A DNA stretch of 45,097 nt, taken from the NCBI GenBank assembly GCA_022508605.1, contig JAFLUX010000013.1, forward strand, positions 1 through 45,097, read 5' to 3'. The translations under genes were made by a program, and so were the position numbers. Below, one piece after another: positions 20,591-28,016 of this stretch; position 1 is the first letter of the stretch; every line of letters starts with the position of its first letter. The DNA is from Bacteroidales bacterium (GTDB lineage Bacteria > Bacteroidota > Bacteroidia > Bacteroidales > UBA932). Under the pieces are notes generated by a model, which was not told where the DNA came from, ran no database searches, and saw only the letters and a program-made list of their open reading frames with translations.

Positions 20591-21619
20591 ATGAAGAAGA
20601 ATTTTTTGACGCTGTCCGTTGTGGCTGGAATCATAATCGCCGCCTTGTCCGCATGCGTCAACACGGGTCCCGATGTAATAGGGGGGCTCCTGTCCGGTGA
20701 TGACCCTCAAGCGAATGATGCCGTAAGAAACATACGATTAGTCTCCGTAGACCGCATTTTTTACGAGTACGATGAAAGCGGGAGGCTTACAACGATTATC
20801 GACAATGACGATGATTATGAAGCGTCCGCCGACAACAATTTCAAAATCGAATTGAAAGACCAATACGACGACGAAATAGATGAAACCACCGTCAGTTTCG
20901 GCTTTCAAAACAGTCGCATCCAGTCCATTTCTTCGAAGGGTACCTACCGTTATAATGACGGGAAAGATTCCACCGAAGGTTCGGCATCGTTCAGCTACAA
21001 TGACAAAGGACAGATTTCATTAGTCTCCTGTTCGATTAATTACCATGGCTCTGACGGATACAGCGCCATAGCCAAAGTTTCGATTACGCTTAATTACGAC
21101 TCGATGAGCCGCCTTGTCTCTGCCGAAGAAATCACGACAGGAACCGAAACCTATGACGGCAAGACATCCAAGTTATCATTAAAACGGAAAATCGAATACA
21201 AGTATTTCCCCGGGTGGGACAATACCTTTTATCAGTACACTCCGAATCTTGCCGGCGACTTGTTTGAAAACAACCTGGTCGCGATTACGGACGATCGGCT
21301 CGGGTTCAATGCCTTCGCTTACGTCGGCTTGTTCGGAAAAGCATCTTCAGCCGTTCCGAGCTCAGCCGAGGAATCCGTGGAGGAGGACTACGACGGGAAG
21401 GTCTCGACAAGAAAATACACCAACAGGTATTCCTGTTCTTTCAACGAAAACGACACCATCAGCAGCGCGGACAATTACACTTACTGGTATACCAGGGTCG
21501 GTACCCGCGGAGAAATGCCGGCCGTTGAAAGCAATGACGGCCCGGTAAAAGACGGCAAAACCTATCTCAGACTATTCGATAGGCTGCATGCCAATTTCAG
21601 TGCAACAGCGAAGCAATAG
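20591..21619 (+). CDS. Putative lipoprotein with YD-repeat-like strands (DUF4595-like)
   Basis: 342 residues. The lipoprotein signal ends in LSAC at about residue 21. The mature part is beta-rich with repeated elements of the type FYEYDESGRLTTI, FSYNDKGQISLVS and LNYDSMSRLVSAEE, which look like the Tyr-Asp strand repeats of DUF4595/RHS-like Bacteroidota lipoproteins. Acidic patches are common. No catalytic motif is seen. It follows a good promoter and is 26 nt before a small beta-barrel gene, so it may be a partner of that protein. The family name is tentative. Confidence 0.8.
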   Translation: MKKNFLTLSVVAGIIIAALSACVNTGPDVIGGLLSGDDPQANDAVRNIRLVSVDRIFYEYDESGRLTTIIDNDDDYEASADNNFKIELKDQYDDEIDETTVSFGFQNSRIQSISSKGTYRYNDGKDSTEGSASFSYNDKGQISLVSCSINYHGSDGYSAIAKVSITLNYDSMSRLVSAEEITTGTETYDGKTSKLSLKRKIEYKYFPGWDNTFYQYTPNLAGDLFENNLVAITDDRLGFNAFAYVGLFGKASSAVPSSAEESVEEDYDGKVSTRKYTNRYSCSFNENDTISSADNYTYWYTRVGTRGEMPAVESNDGPVKDGKTYLRLFDRLHANFSATAKQ

Positions 21620-21645
21620 TATAAACAACAAAAATAGTACTAATT

Positions 21646-22227
21646 ATGAAAAAAATCCTTTTGACAATGGCGGTCGCCGTCCTGACGGTCGCGGCAAGCG
21701 CACAGAACAGGTTTTATGCAGGTGGTTCTTTGGGCTACGGTTCCAATTCATACGACGGAGCCATAACCACTCAGTCATTCACCATCCTGCCTGAAATCGG
21801 CTATGTCCTGAACGACAAGATGACAATCGGTGCGGAGCTTGGGTACAAGTCCGTCAGCAACAAGAGCCATGAGCCCGTGCAGACCGACGGCACATTCTCT
21901 TTCAACCCTTATTTCCGCTACACTTTCTTCTCGGTGGGCAAAGTGGACGTGTTCGGAGACGCAATGTTCTCCCTCGGCCTGATAAGCCATAAGTCTTCCT
22001 ACGACGGCGGCACCACGAGCACCAGCAATGCCACGTCTCTGGGCTTTTATGTCAAGCCTGGCATCGCATATAATCTGAACGACAAGTTCAGCCTCGTCGC
22101 CAAGTTTGGCAATGTACTGGGATTCAGCAGCGCAAGGTCCGGAGACAGCGGAGCGAAGGCAACCACCGCATTCGAGCTTATGAACCTCAGCAACAAGCTC
22201 TCATTCGGATTCTACTATAACTTCTAA
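21646..22227 (+). CDS. Small outer-membrane beta-barrel protein (OmpW/OmpX-like)
   Basis: 193 residues with a signal peptide (about 1-19, ending ASAQ). The rest alternates amphipathic strands such as FYAGGSLGYGSNS, MTIGAELGYKSVS, FSFNPYFRYTFF and LSFGFYYNF, ending in aromatic Phe, the barrel-assembly signal. The size predicts eight strands, as in the outer-membrane beta-barrel family PF13505. Function is unknown; such proteins often bind lipids or mediate stress resistance. Neighbours are 14-26 nt away. Confidence 0.87.
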   Translation: MKKILLTMAVAVLTVAASAQNRFYAGGSLGYGSNSYDGAITTQSFTILPEIGYVLNDKMTIGAELGYKSVSNKSHEPVQTDGTFSFNPYFRYTFFSVGKVDVFGDAMFSLGLISHKSSYDGGTTSTSNATSLGFYVKPGIAYNLNDKFSLVAKFGNVLGFSSARSGDSGAKATTAFELMNLSNKLSFGFYYNF

Positions 22228-22241
22228 TCACCTACTGTACA

Positions 22242-22652
22242 ATGAAAAAGTTCTTAATCACCCTTGCGGCAGTGTTTGCCGTAGCTGTCTCCGCAAACGC
22301 GGCGGACTACAAAGTCGACGACAGCGCCATCGACGCGCTTATCGAAAACGCCACTGAGATTTGCGCCCTCGATGTAGCCGAGTTCTCCAATTTCGAGGCC
22401 CAGACATCCAGCTTCAGCACCAAAAGAGTGCAGCCCGTGGTCGCCCTCGTCCTCAACTTCTTCGTGGGAGGATTCGGCATACACCGCCACTACATGGGCA
22501 CCGCTCCCGGCATGTGGGCTCTCTACACCTTCACCTTCGGAGGAATTTTCGGCATTGTGACCTTCGTGGATTTCATCATGCTCATAGTCGGCACGGTGGA
22601 CGATGACATTTCGCAGTACATCGACAACCGCAGCTTCTTCATGTGGATTTAA
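22242..22652 (+). CDS. TM2-domain protein with signal peptide
   Basis: 136 residues: signal peptide (1-21, ending ANAA), a 40-residue exported linker, then a TM2 domain (about 63-117) with the family motif GGFGIHRHYMG and two hydrophobic helices, ending in FFMWI. TM2 proteins are widespread but poorly understood. It opens the compact five-gene envelope set 22242-25300 and ends 3 nt before the next start. Confidence 0.88.
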   Translation: MKKFLITLAAVFAVAVSANAADYKVDDSAIDALIENATEICALDVAEFSNFEAQTSSFSTKRVQPVVALVLNFFVGGFGIHRHYMGTAPGMWALYTFTFGGIFGIVTFVDFIMLIVGTVDDDISQYIDNRSFFMWI

Positions 22653-22655
22653 GCC

Positions 22656-23357
22656 TTGAGGCTCGAATCTGTCATCTTAGCCGTTCTGCTTGCCGCCGCG
22701 GTCCCGGCATACGGGCAGCGCAAAGTCAGCGCCGATGTCGAAGTGAAGACGGTGGCGGGAGGCAAGTCGAGCACAGTCACCAAAAGCGTCTATTGTTCCA
22801 ACAATGGACGCTTGGTGACTTTATTCAAGACCCCTGTAAGGTTCTATCTGCTCACGAACTCCAAAGGCGAGGCCCGCATATACAAGCCCCAGACAAATGA
22901 GGTGCTGTCCCAGACGGACCCGTCCATGAGTTCGAGCGCCGACCTCGTGTCGCTGTTCATGAACGGACGCATAGACGACCTGGGACTCGGGTGGTACGGC
23001 TACAAACTCTCGTCCTCCACAAAAGAGGACGGATACACGAAGAAAACATTTACACACCCGGACCCCTCGCGTCCGGTGGTGGAGATAGTATTCGAGAATT
23101 ATCTCCCCATTTATGCCGCGTATAAAGATGGCGGGGGCAGGATTCTCAGCAAGAAGTATCTTTCAGGCTATTCGACCTTCAAGCGCTTCGTAATGCCTCT
23201 CCGCGTGGTGGACATCTCCTACGACTCATCCAGGGACTCCACGGTGGTGCGCACCGTATATTCTGCCGTAAAGGTGGACGAGGACGACCCCAACTTCGAC
23301 TTCACGGTGCCTGAGGGCGCAAAACCGGTGCAGCTTCCCTCCCCCGGCATCAAATGA
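22656..23357 (+). CDS. LolA-like secreted protein, TTG start
   Basis: 233 residues. No ATG lies between the previous stop and the signal peptide; translation from TTG at 22656 gives (M)RLESVILAVLLAAAVPAYGQ, a convincing signal. The body has the long antiparallel strands of the LolA/LolB fold (YCSNNGRLVTLFKTPVRFYLL, with the motif near 45-65, then EARIYKPQTNEVLS, YSTFKRFVMPLRVVDISY). Fold assignment is from pattern only. It may shuttle or bind a lipid or lipoprotein. It overlaps the next gene by 4 nt (ATGA). Confidence 0.8.
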   Translation: MRLESVILAVLLAAAVPAYGQRKVSADVEVKTVAGGKSSTVTKSVYCSNNGRLVTLFKTPVRFYLLTNSKGEARIYKPQTNEVLSQTDPSMSSSADLVSLFMNGRIDDLGLGWYGYKLSSSTKEDGYTKKTFTHPDPSRPVVEIVFENYLPIYAAYKDGGGRILSKKYLSGYSTFKRFVMPLRVVDISYDSSRDSTVVRTVYSAVKVDEDDPNFDFTVPEGAKPVQLPSPGIK

Positions 23358-23740
23358 AACGTTCAGCACTCATCGCGTGCCTCGTGCTTCAAACCCTGCT
23401 GTGTGCGGCGCAGCAGACAGATGCGGCCCGCCTGACCCTTGAAGCCGATTTCAGCGACCATATTGTCACGGAGCAGGCCCCTGCCGGGGCGAATGCAGCC
23501 GAAAAGGCAGCATGGGCAGTGCGCAGACAGCTGGCAGGCAGAGACCGCTACGACCCGCCGAACTACATGTTTTTCCGCCAGGCGGCAAAGAGCATAGGAT
23601 TTTTCCCTGCCATATTCGCCACGGCGGACAGAATCTTGCGCGACACGCGAATAGGCACGGTAAGGGAGCGCTTCGACGAGTACCGCAGCAGCATAGAAGA
23701 AGGACCGGAGGCCTACCAACTTCCGGACGCAAAGCGATGA
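23354..23740 (+). CDS. Secreted YidD-like protein lacking the cysteines
   Basis: 128 residues: signal peptide (about 1-20), a short variable stretch, then YDPPNYMFFRQAAKSIGFFP (66-85) followed by an ADRILRDT run. This aligns by eye with the YidD core (P-T-C-S-x-Y, A, G, then K-R-[IVL]-L-K-C), but Asn and Asp replace the conserved cysteines. Classical YidD is a small cytoplasmic-side protein that helps YidC insert membrane proteins; an exported version would do something else. The homology is inferred. It overlaps both neighbours by 4 nt. Confidence 0.75.
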   Translation: MKRSALIACLVLQTLLCAAQQTDAARLTLEADFSDHIVTEQAPAGANAAEKAAWAVRRQLAGRDRYDPPNYMFFRQAAKSIGFFPAIFATADRILRDTRIGTVRERFDEYRSSIEEGPEAYQLPDAKR

Positions 23741-24576
23741 AGCGCACCGCATGCTGCCTTGCAGCCATTGCCCTCAGCCTGTGGGCCATGGCACAGAGGG
23801 CGGTCCCCGTGTCGCGGGATTATGATTTTGCCCTGTACCTGATAGACAACGACCTGAAAAAAGACGCCGCAAAGCTCATCGCAGGCGACTATGCGGAATC
23901 CGACACCCTGCTTTTCCTCCGCGGCTGGATTGCCTATCAGATGAAGGAGCTGGAGACTGCCAAAACCTGCCTGTATTCCGTCCCCGGCAACTCCGTTTTT
24001 TACGAAAAATCTTTCTTTTACGCCAATGCCGTCGCCGCCCACACGGGAGATTTTCAAAGCCCTGCGCAGGCATTGGCAAAATATGACGGGCCTTTCGGGG
24101 AACTTTGCAGGCTCCAGACGGCAGGACTTGCCTTGCTGCGAGATGACGCCGCAGCCTACCGTGAGGCCGCAAGCGGATTCAAATACAGCGACTATGCCCT
24201 GGCGCAGCCTGAGCTGGCGCTGGATGCCATATATAAAAGACGCTATGAAACAAGGCCCAAGAGTCCGGCACTTGCGGCGGCAGCCTCTGCCGTGGTGCCC
24301 GGGCTCGGAAAAATCTACGCGGGAGCGACCGGAGAAGGGATTTCCGCATTTTTGCTCACCGGGGCCATGGGCGCGATTTGCGTCGAACACTGGATCAAAG
24401 ACGGGGCGTCGGACTGGAAGACAATTGTGCCCGGCCTGCTTTGCGCCGTCCTCTACATAGGAAACATATACGGAAGCTATGTTTCCGTAAGCATATACAA
24501 CACAAAACTCAAAGATGCTCAAAACACGGCTGTTCTGTACAATATCCATATTCCTCTGCGCTCTGTTTTCAAGTAG
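23737..24576 (+). CDS. Secreted TPR-like protein with C-terminal membrane helices (DUF5683-like)
   Basis: 279 residues. Signal peptide to about 20 (AMAQ), then helical pairs resembling TPRs (about 30-170), then PALAAAASAVVPGLGKIYAG (177-196) and two hydrophobic segments to about 255. The PGLGxIY motif with a following hairpin occurs in DUF5683-type proteins and is reminiscent of TM2. The start at 23737 overlaps the previous stop (ATGA). The following gene begins 62 nt before this one ends, in another frame. It is probably a paralogue of the next gene. Confidence 0.82.
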   Translation: MKRTACCLAAIALSLWAMAQRAVPVSRDYDFALYLIDNDLKKDAAKLIAGDYAESDTLLFLRGWIAYQMKELETAKTCLYSVPGNSVFYEKSFFYANAVAAHTGDFQSPAQALAKYDGPFGELCRLQTAGLALLRDDAAAYREAASGFKYSDYALAQPELALDAIYKRRYETRPKSPALAAAASAVVPGLGKIYAGATGEGISAFLLTGAMGAICVEHWIKDGASDWKTIVPGLLCAVLYIGNIYGSYVSVSIYNTKLKDAQNTAVLYNIHIPLRSVFK

Positions 24577-25300
24577 GGCGCAGGATTGGGAAACGCTGGC
24601 CGTCGGATATGAGCGCATCATCTTCGAGGGCGCTGACCTGCATGAGGTGAACGAGGCTCTCGCGGCCAAGGCGGAGTGCTACAAACGACTCGGCCGCTAT
24701 GAAGACGCCTCCGCCACGCTCTTGAGAATACGCATGTTCGCCCTCTCTCCGGAAGAGCGGCAGGCGGTGCTCTTCCAAAGGGAGCTGTGCTACTTTCTCG
24801 GCGGCGATTTCAGGCAGGCTGCGGCCCTTGTGGAAGAAGTGGAGGAGGAGTCCCGCGAGATTCTTATGCTGCACGCCCTCGCCCTCGCCTATGCCGGGAG
24901 CTACGACGAGTCCGAGATTTACGCCGCCCGCTGCATAAGCTATGACGGCGAGAGTCCGTATCTTCAAGAGTTGCTGGACCTGTATGCCTCGCATCCGCCG
25001 ATACGCAGGCACGGCACTGCAATGGCCCTGGCATTCATCCCGCCGCTCGGGCACATCTACAACGCTGCCCCCGGAGAGGGGGTGCTGTCGGCCGGACTCA
25101 ATGCCGCCGCGGCTGCGTTCACCGTGGCCAGCCTGCTCGGAGGATATTGGATAAGCGGCATCGTGGGCGGCGGAATAGCCCTGAACTACACCTTCATGGG
25201 CAATCAGCAGCGCAATTCCGCCCTCGTGGACATCAACAACAATAACTCAGCAGTGCTGTTCGGCGAAAGTCTGAGGGAATTTTTCAGGAAAGCATTATGA
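24515..25300 (+). CDS. Secreted TPR-like protein with C-terminal membrane helices, paralogue
   Basis: 261 residues. Signal peptide to about 22 (SRAQ), TPR-like helices (about 25-155, for example AECYKRLGRYEDASATLL and ALALAYAGSYDESEIYAARC, with the 8/20 TPR residues), then AFIPPLGHIYNAAPGEG (173-189) and two hydrophobic segments. Same layout as the preceding gene, so a tandem duplication is likely. It shares 62 nt with that gene, which is long for an overlap, but both products have complete signal peptides. It overlaps nth by 4 nt. Confidence 0.82.
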   Translation: MLKTRLFCTISIFLCALFSSRAQDWETLAVGYERIIFEGADLHEVNEALAAKAECYKRLGRYEDASATLLRIRMFALSPEERQAVLFQRELCYFLGGDFRQAAALVEEVEEESREILMLHALALAYAGSYDESEIYAARCISYDGESPYLQELLDLYASHPPIRRHGTAMALAFIPPLGHIYNAAPGEGVLSAGLNAAAAAFTVASLLGGYWISGIVGGGIALNYTFMGNQQRNSALVDINNNNSAVLFGESLREFFRKAL

Positions 25301-25965
25301 AAAAGGCAGAAAGATTCGGTCGCATACTCGATTGGTTCCGGGCCAATGTGCCGGTGGCCCAGAGCGAGCTCAACTTCTCCGACCCGTTCCAGCTCATAGT
25401 GGCCGTGGTGCTTTCGGCACAGTGCACCGACAAGAGAGTCAACCTCGTCACCCCGGAGCTGTTCCGCCGTTTTCCGTCGCCCCAGGCCATGGCCGCAGCG
25501 GAGGAGGAAGACATACTGGAACTGATACGCAGCGTCTCGTATCCCAACAGCAAGGCCCGTCACCTCAAGGGGTTGGCCCGCAAACTCACGGACGATTTCG
25601 GAGCGGAAGTGCCCCACACCGTGGAAGAGCTCATGACACTGCCGGGCGTAGGCCGCAAAACCGCCAATGTGGTGGCATCCATAGTGTACGACGAACCGGT
25701 GATAGCCGTGGACACGCACGTGTTCCGTGTCAGCCACCGCCTCGGACTGTCGAGGGGCAAGACCCCTTACGAGGTGGAAAAAGACCTCGAGAAATACATC
25801 CCGCTGCACGAGAGGGCCGTGTCGCATCACTGGCTCATCCTGCACGGCCGCTACACCTGCACGGCGAGAGCGCCGAAATGCAGCGGCTGCGGGCTGAAAG
25901 ACTGGTGCAGGCACTACGAAAAATCCACTTCAGACAAATCCCGCTTCAGCAATGCAGAAGATTAA
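25297..25965 (+). CDS. nth: Endonuclease III
   Basis: 222-residue base-excision-repair glycosylase/AP lyase for oxidised pyrimidines. The helix-hairpin-helix LPGVGRKTANVV carries catalytic Lys121; Asp139 is in VDTHVFRVSHR. The [4Fe-4S] cluster ligands Cys188, Cys195, Cys198 and Cys204 have the exact C-x6-C-x2-C-x5-C spacing. The start overlaps the envelope gene by 4 nt, and its end overlaps miaA by 14 nt. Confidence 0.97.
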   Translation: MKKAERFGRILDWFRANVPVAQSELNFSDPFQLIVAVVLSAQCTDKRVNLVTPELFRRFPSPQAMAAAEEEDILELIRSVSYPNSKARHLKGLARKLTDDFGAEVPHTVEELMTLPGVGRKTANVVASIVYDEPVIAVDTHVFRVSHRLGLSRGKTPYEVEKDLEKYIPLHERAVSHHWLILHGRYTCTARAPKCSGCGLKDWCRHYEKSTSDKSRFSNAED

Positions 25966-26758
25966 GAACATCATGGCGGCCCTGCCGGAGCCGGAGGAGC
26001 TGGACTTCAGCGCCTTGGCCGGGGCCTTGCAGGATGGCTCCGTGGAGCTGGTCTGCGTGCTCGGTCCCACGGCATCGGGCAAGACAAGATATGCCGTCGC
26101 CCTCGCCCGCAGGCTGTCCGGCCTTACCGGACGCCGCGCCGAGATAATATCGGCGGACTCCCGTCAGGTGTACCGCGGCATGGACATCGGCACGGGAAAA
26201 GACCTTGCCGAATATGCGGACATACCGTATCATCTCATAGACATAGCCGAGCCGGGCGATGGTTACAACGTGTACCGCTTCCGCCAGGACTTTATGAAAG
26301 CCTTCGGCGATATACGCGCACGCGGGGCGATACCCATACTCTGCGGGGGCACGGGACTTTACATCAATGCCGCCACATCGGCATACGATTTCCGGCAAAG
26401 CAAGCCGTTGAGCAGCCCATCGGAAAGGCCTGATGCAGCGCCCAAGACCTTTTTCATAGGCACGCTTGTGAGCCGCGAGGTGCGCAACGCCCGCATAGAT
26501 GCCCGGCTCGACGCCCGCCTGCAGGAGGGCATGGTGGACGAAATAAGGGGGTTGCTCGAAAGCGGGGTTCCCTCAGAGGTGTTGCTGTCATACGGACTGG
26601 AATACAAATATGTCACTCTCTATCTGAACGGGGAACTCGATTTCGGCACGATGCGCGAACTGCTGGCCACGGCCATACATCAGTTCGCAAAGCGCCAGAT
26701 GACATGGTTCCGGGGAATGGAGCGCAGCGGCATACGCATACACTGGGTAGAGAATTAA
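25952..26758 (+). CDS. miaA: tRNA dimethylallyltransferase, short form
   Basis: 268 residues, shorter than the usual 300-320. It transfers a dimethylallyl group to A37 of tRNAs reading UNN codons. Motifs kept: P-loop GPTASGKT, SADSRQVYRGMDIGTGK, GGTGLYINA, and the C-terminal KRQMTWFRG. YGLEYKYV replaces the usual IGYxE. The missing length lies mainly in the insertion domain between the catalytic halves. Many Bacteroidota have two miaA genes and this may be the shorter one. The start overlaps nth by 14 nt. Confidence 0.92.
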   Translation: MQKIKNIMAALPEPEELDFSALAGALQDGSVELVCVLGPTASGKTRYAVALARRLSGLTGRRAEIISADSRQVYRGMDIGTGKDLAEYADIPYHLIDIAEPGDGYNVYRFRQDFMKAFGDIRARGAIPILCGGTGLYINAATSAYDFRQSKPLSSPSERPDAAPKTFFIGTLVSREVRNARIDARLDARLQEGMVDEIRGLLESGVPSEVLLSYGLEYKYVTLYLNGELDFGTMRELLATAIHQFAKRQMTWFRGMERSGIRIHWVEN

Positions 26759-26775
26759 AGAAAACGCAAAATAAT

Positions 26776-27612
26776 ATGAACAGAATCGCAGAAGACTCCA
26801 TACTTGCCGGCCGCCACGAATTGGCGGCGGTCATAGGACAGTGCGCGGAAACGGCCGGATACCTGTGGGAAAAAGGGTGGGCCGAACGAAACGGCGGCAA
26901 CCTCACATTCAACATCACCGACCTGGTGGACGATGACATGCGAAAGATGCCCGCCATCGGAGAGGTTCAGCCCATAGGCAGCACGCTGGCAAATCTGAAA
27001 GGGTGCTGGTTCTACGCGAAGGGCACGGGACGCCGCATGCGCGACCTTGCACGGGAGCCAATGGAAAACGGCTGCATAATACGCATCACCCCGGACTGCG
27101 CCCACTATGAGATGGTCGCGGACAAGGCCGTGCTTCCCACCTCCGAGCTCCCCTCGCATCTTGCCCTGCAGGACTACCTGCGCGGCAGCGGCAGCAGCTA
27201 CAAAGCCACGCTCCACACCCACCCCATAGAACTCGTGGCCCTCTCGCACATACGGAAGTTCTGCAACTCGGAGCAGCTCACCCGCACACTATGGTCCATG
27301 ATTCCGGAGACCTTGGCCTTCGCTCCTCTCGGAATAGGTTTCATCCCGTTCGAGACTCCGGGCACGCGCAGCTTGGCGGAAGCGAGCCTAAGAGAAATCG
27401 TCAGCCACGATGTGGTCCTGTGGGAGAAACACGGCACCCTCGCGGTCGGCACCGACATCATGGACGCATTCGACCAGACGGATGTGCTGAACAAGGCTGC
27501 ATACATATACAGCAGCGCCCTTGCCTTCGGAAGCGAGCCGGAGGGCATGAGCGATGTTCAGATGAAGGAAATCCAGGAACTCTTCCGTCTCCCGACGGCA
27601 AGACAGAAATAG
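26776..27612 (+). CDS. rhaD: Rhamnulose-1-phosphate aldolase
   Basis: 278-residue class II aldolase, close to the 274 of E. coli RhaD. It cleaves L-rhamnulose 1-phosphate to DHAP and L-lactaldehyde. Zn ligands His147 and His149 (HTHP) and His219 (EKHG) and the catalytic Glu124 (TSELPSH) match E. coli His141, His143, His212 and Glu117. GNLTFN near the N-terminus is the phosphate site. The ATG at 26776 is 17 nt after miaA; no rhaA, rhaB or rhaT is nearby, unlike most rha operons. It ends 2 nt from the converging HAD gene with no terminator between. Confidence 0.92.
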   Translation: MNRIAEDSILAGRHELAAVIGQCAETAGYLWEKGWAERNGGNLTFNITDLVDDDMRKMPAIGEVQPIGSTLANLKGCWFYAKGTGRRMRDLAREPMENGCIIRITPDCAHYEMVADKAVLPTSELPSHLALQDYLRGSGSSYKATLHTHPIELVALSHIRKFCNSEQLTRTLWSMIPETLAFAPLGIGFIPFETPGTRSLAEASLREIVSHDVVLWEKHGTLAVGTDIMDAFDQTDVLNKAAYIYSSALAFGSEPEGMSDVQMKEIQELFRLPTARQK

Positions 27613-27614
27613 TA

Positions 27615-28016
27615 TCAGCGGCGCCGCAGCAAGGAATGCAGCAGGGAGGAGCGATGCTTCTTCTGACTGCCGGCCTCTCCGCTTTTCCCTATCATACCGT
27701 ATATTTCGTCCCACCCCGGAATGCCTCCGAGGTTGCGGTCGTCGATATAGACATCCGCAATGACTTTCACGGTGTTCCTGTGGAACAGCGCCTTTTCGGG
27801 CTGATTGCTGTTGACGGCATAGAAGTCCAGCCCCCGCTTGTGGCAGAAAGCCACGGCCTCGTCGAGCAGCGCCCCTTCCCTTGATGTGAACAGAATCAGG
27901 CGGTTTCCTTCCGCCTGAAGCTGTTTCAGTGTTTGAATGGCAAAGGGCCTCTCCGGACCTATCTCCGGATAGCGATGCTCGACTATGGTTCCGTCGAAAT
28001 CTACAGCAATGGTCAT
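27615..28016 (-). CDS. Small HAD hydrolase (BT0820-like), coupled to the BY-kinase
   Basis: 133 residues, capless HAD. Motif I DFDGT, motif II FTSREG, motif III Lys in the TVKVIADVY segment, and motif IV YIDDRNLGG are all intact, so it is probably active. I recognise the Bacteroides BT0820-type sequence (VDFDGTIVEHRYPEIG). The start overlaps the kinase stop by 4 nt (ATGA), placing it in the capsule operon as last gene. Its position suggests dephosphorylation of a sugar phosphate or of the kinase's Tyr tail, but no LMW-PTP-type Wzb is seen in the window to compare. That role is inference. Confidence 0.87.
   Translation of the reverse strand: MTIAVDFDGTIVEHRYPEIGPERPFAIQTLKQLQAEGNRLILFTSREGALLDEAVAFCHKRGLDFYAVNSNQPEKALFHRNTVKVIADVYIDDRNLGGIPGWDEIYGMIGKSGEAGSQKKHRSSLLHSLLRRR

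Noticed and set aside
23737..24576. 62-nt overlap of 23737 and 24515 as a frameshift within one gene
   Set aside because: The second gene has its own complete signal peptide and repeats the domain layout, so two separate proteins are more likely.
25952..26758. miaA as a truncated pseudogene
   Set aside because: It is short, but P-loop, substrate and C-terminal KRQMTWFR motifs are all present in one open frame.
27615..28016. Toxin-antitoxin or immunity gene after the kinase
   Set aside because: All four HAD motifs are intact and the sequence matches BT0820-type hydrolases.
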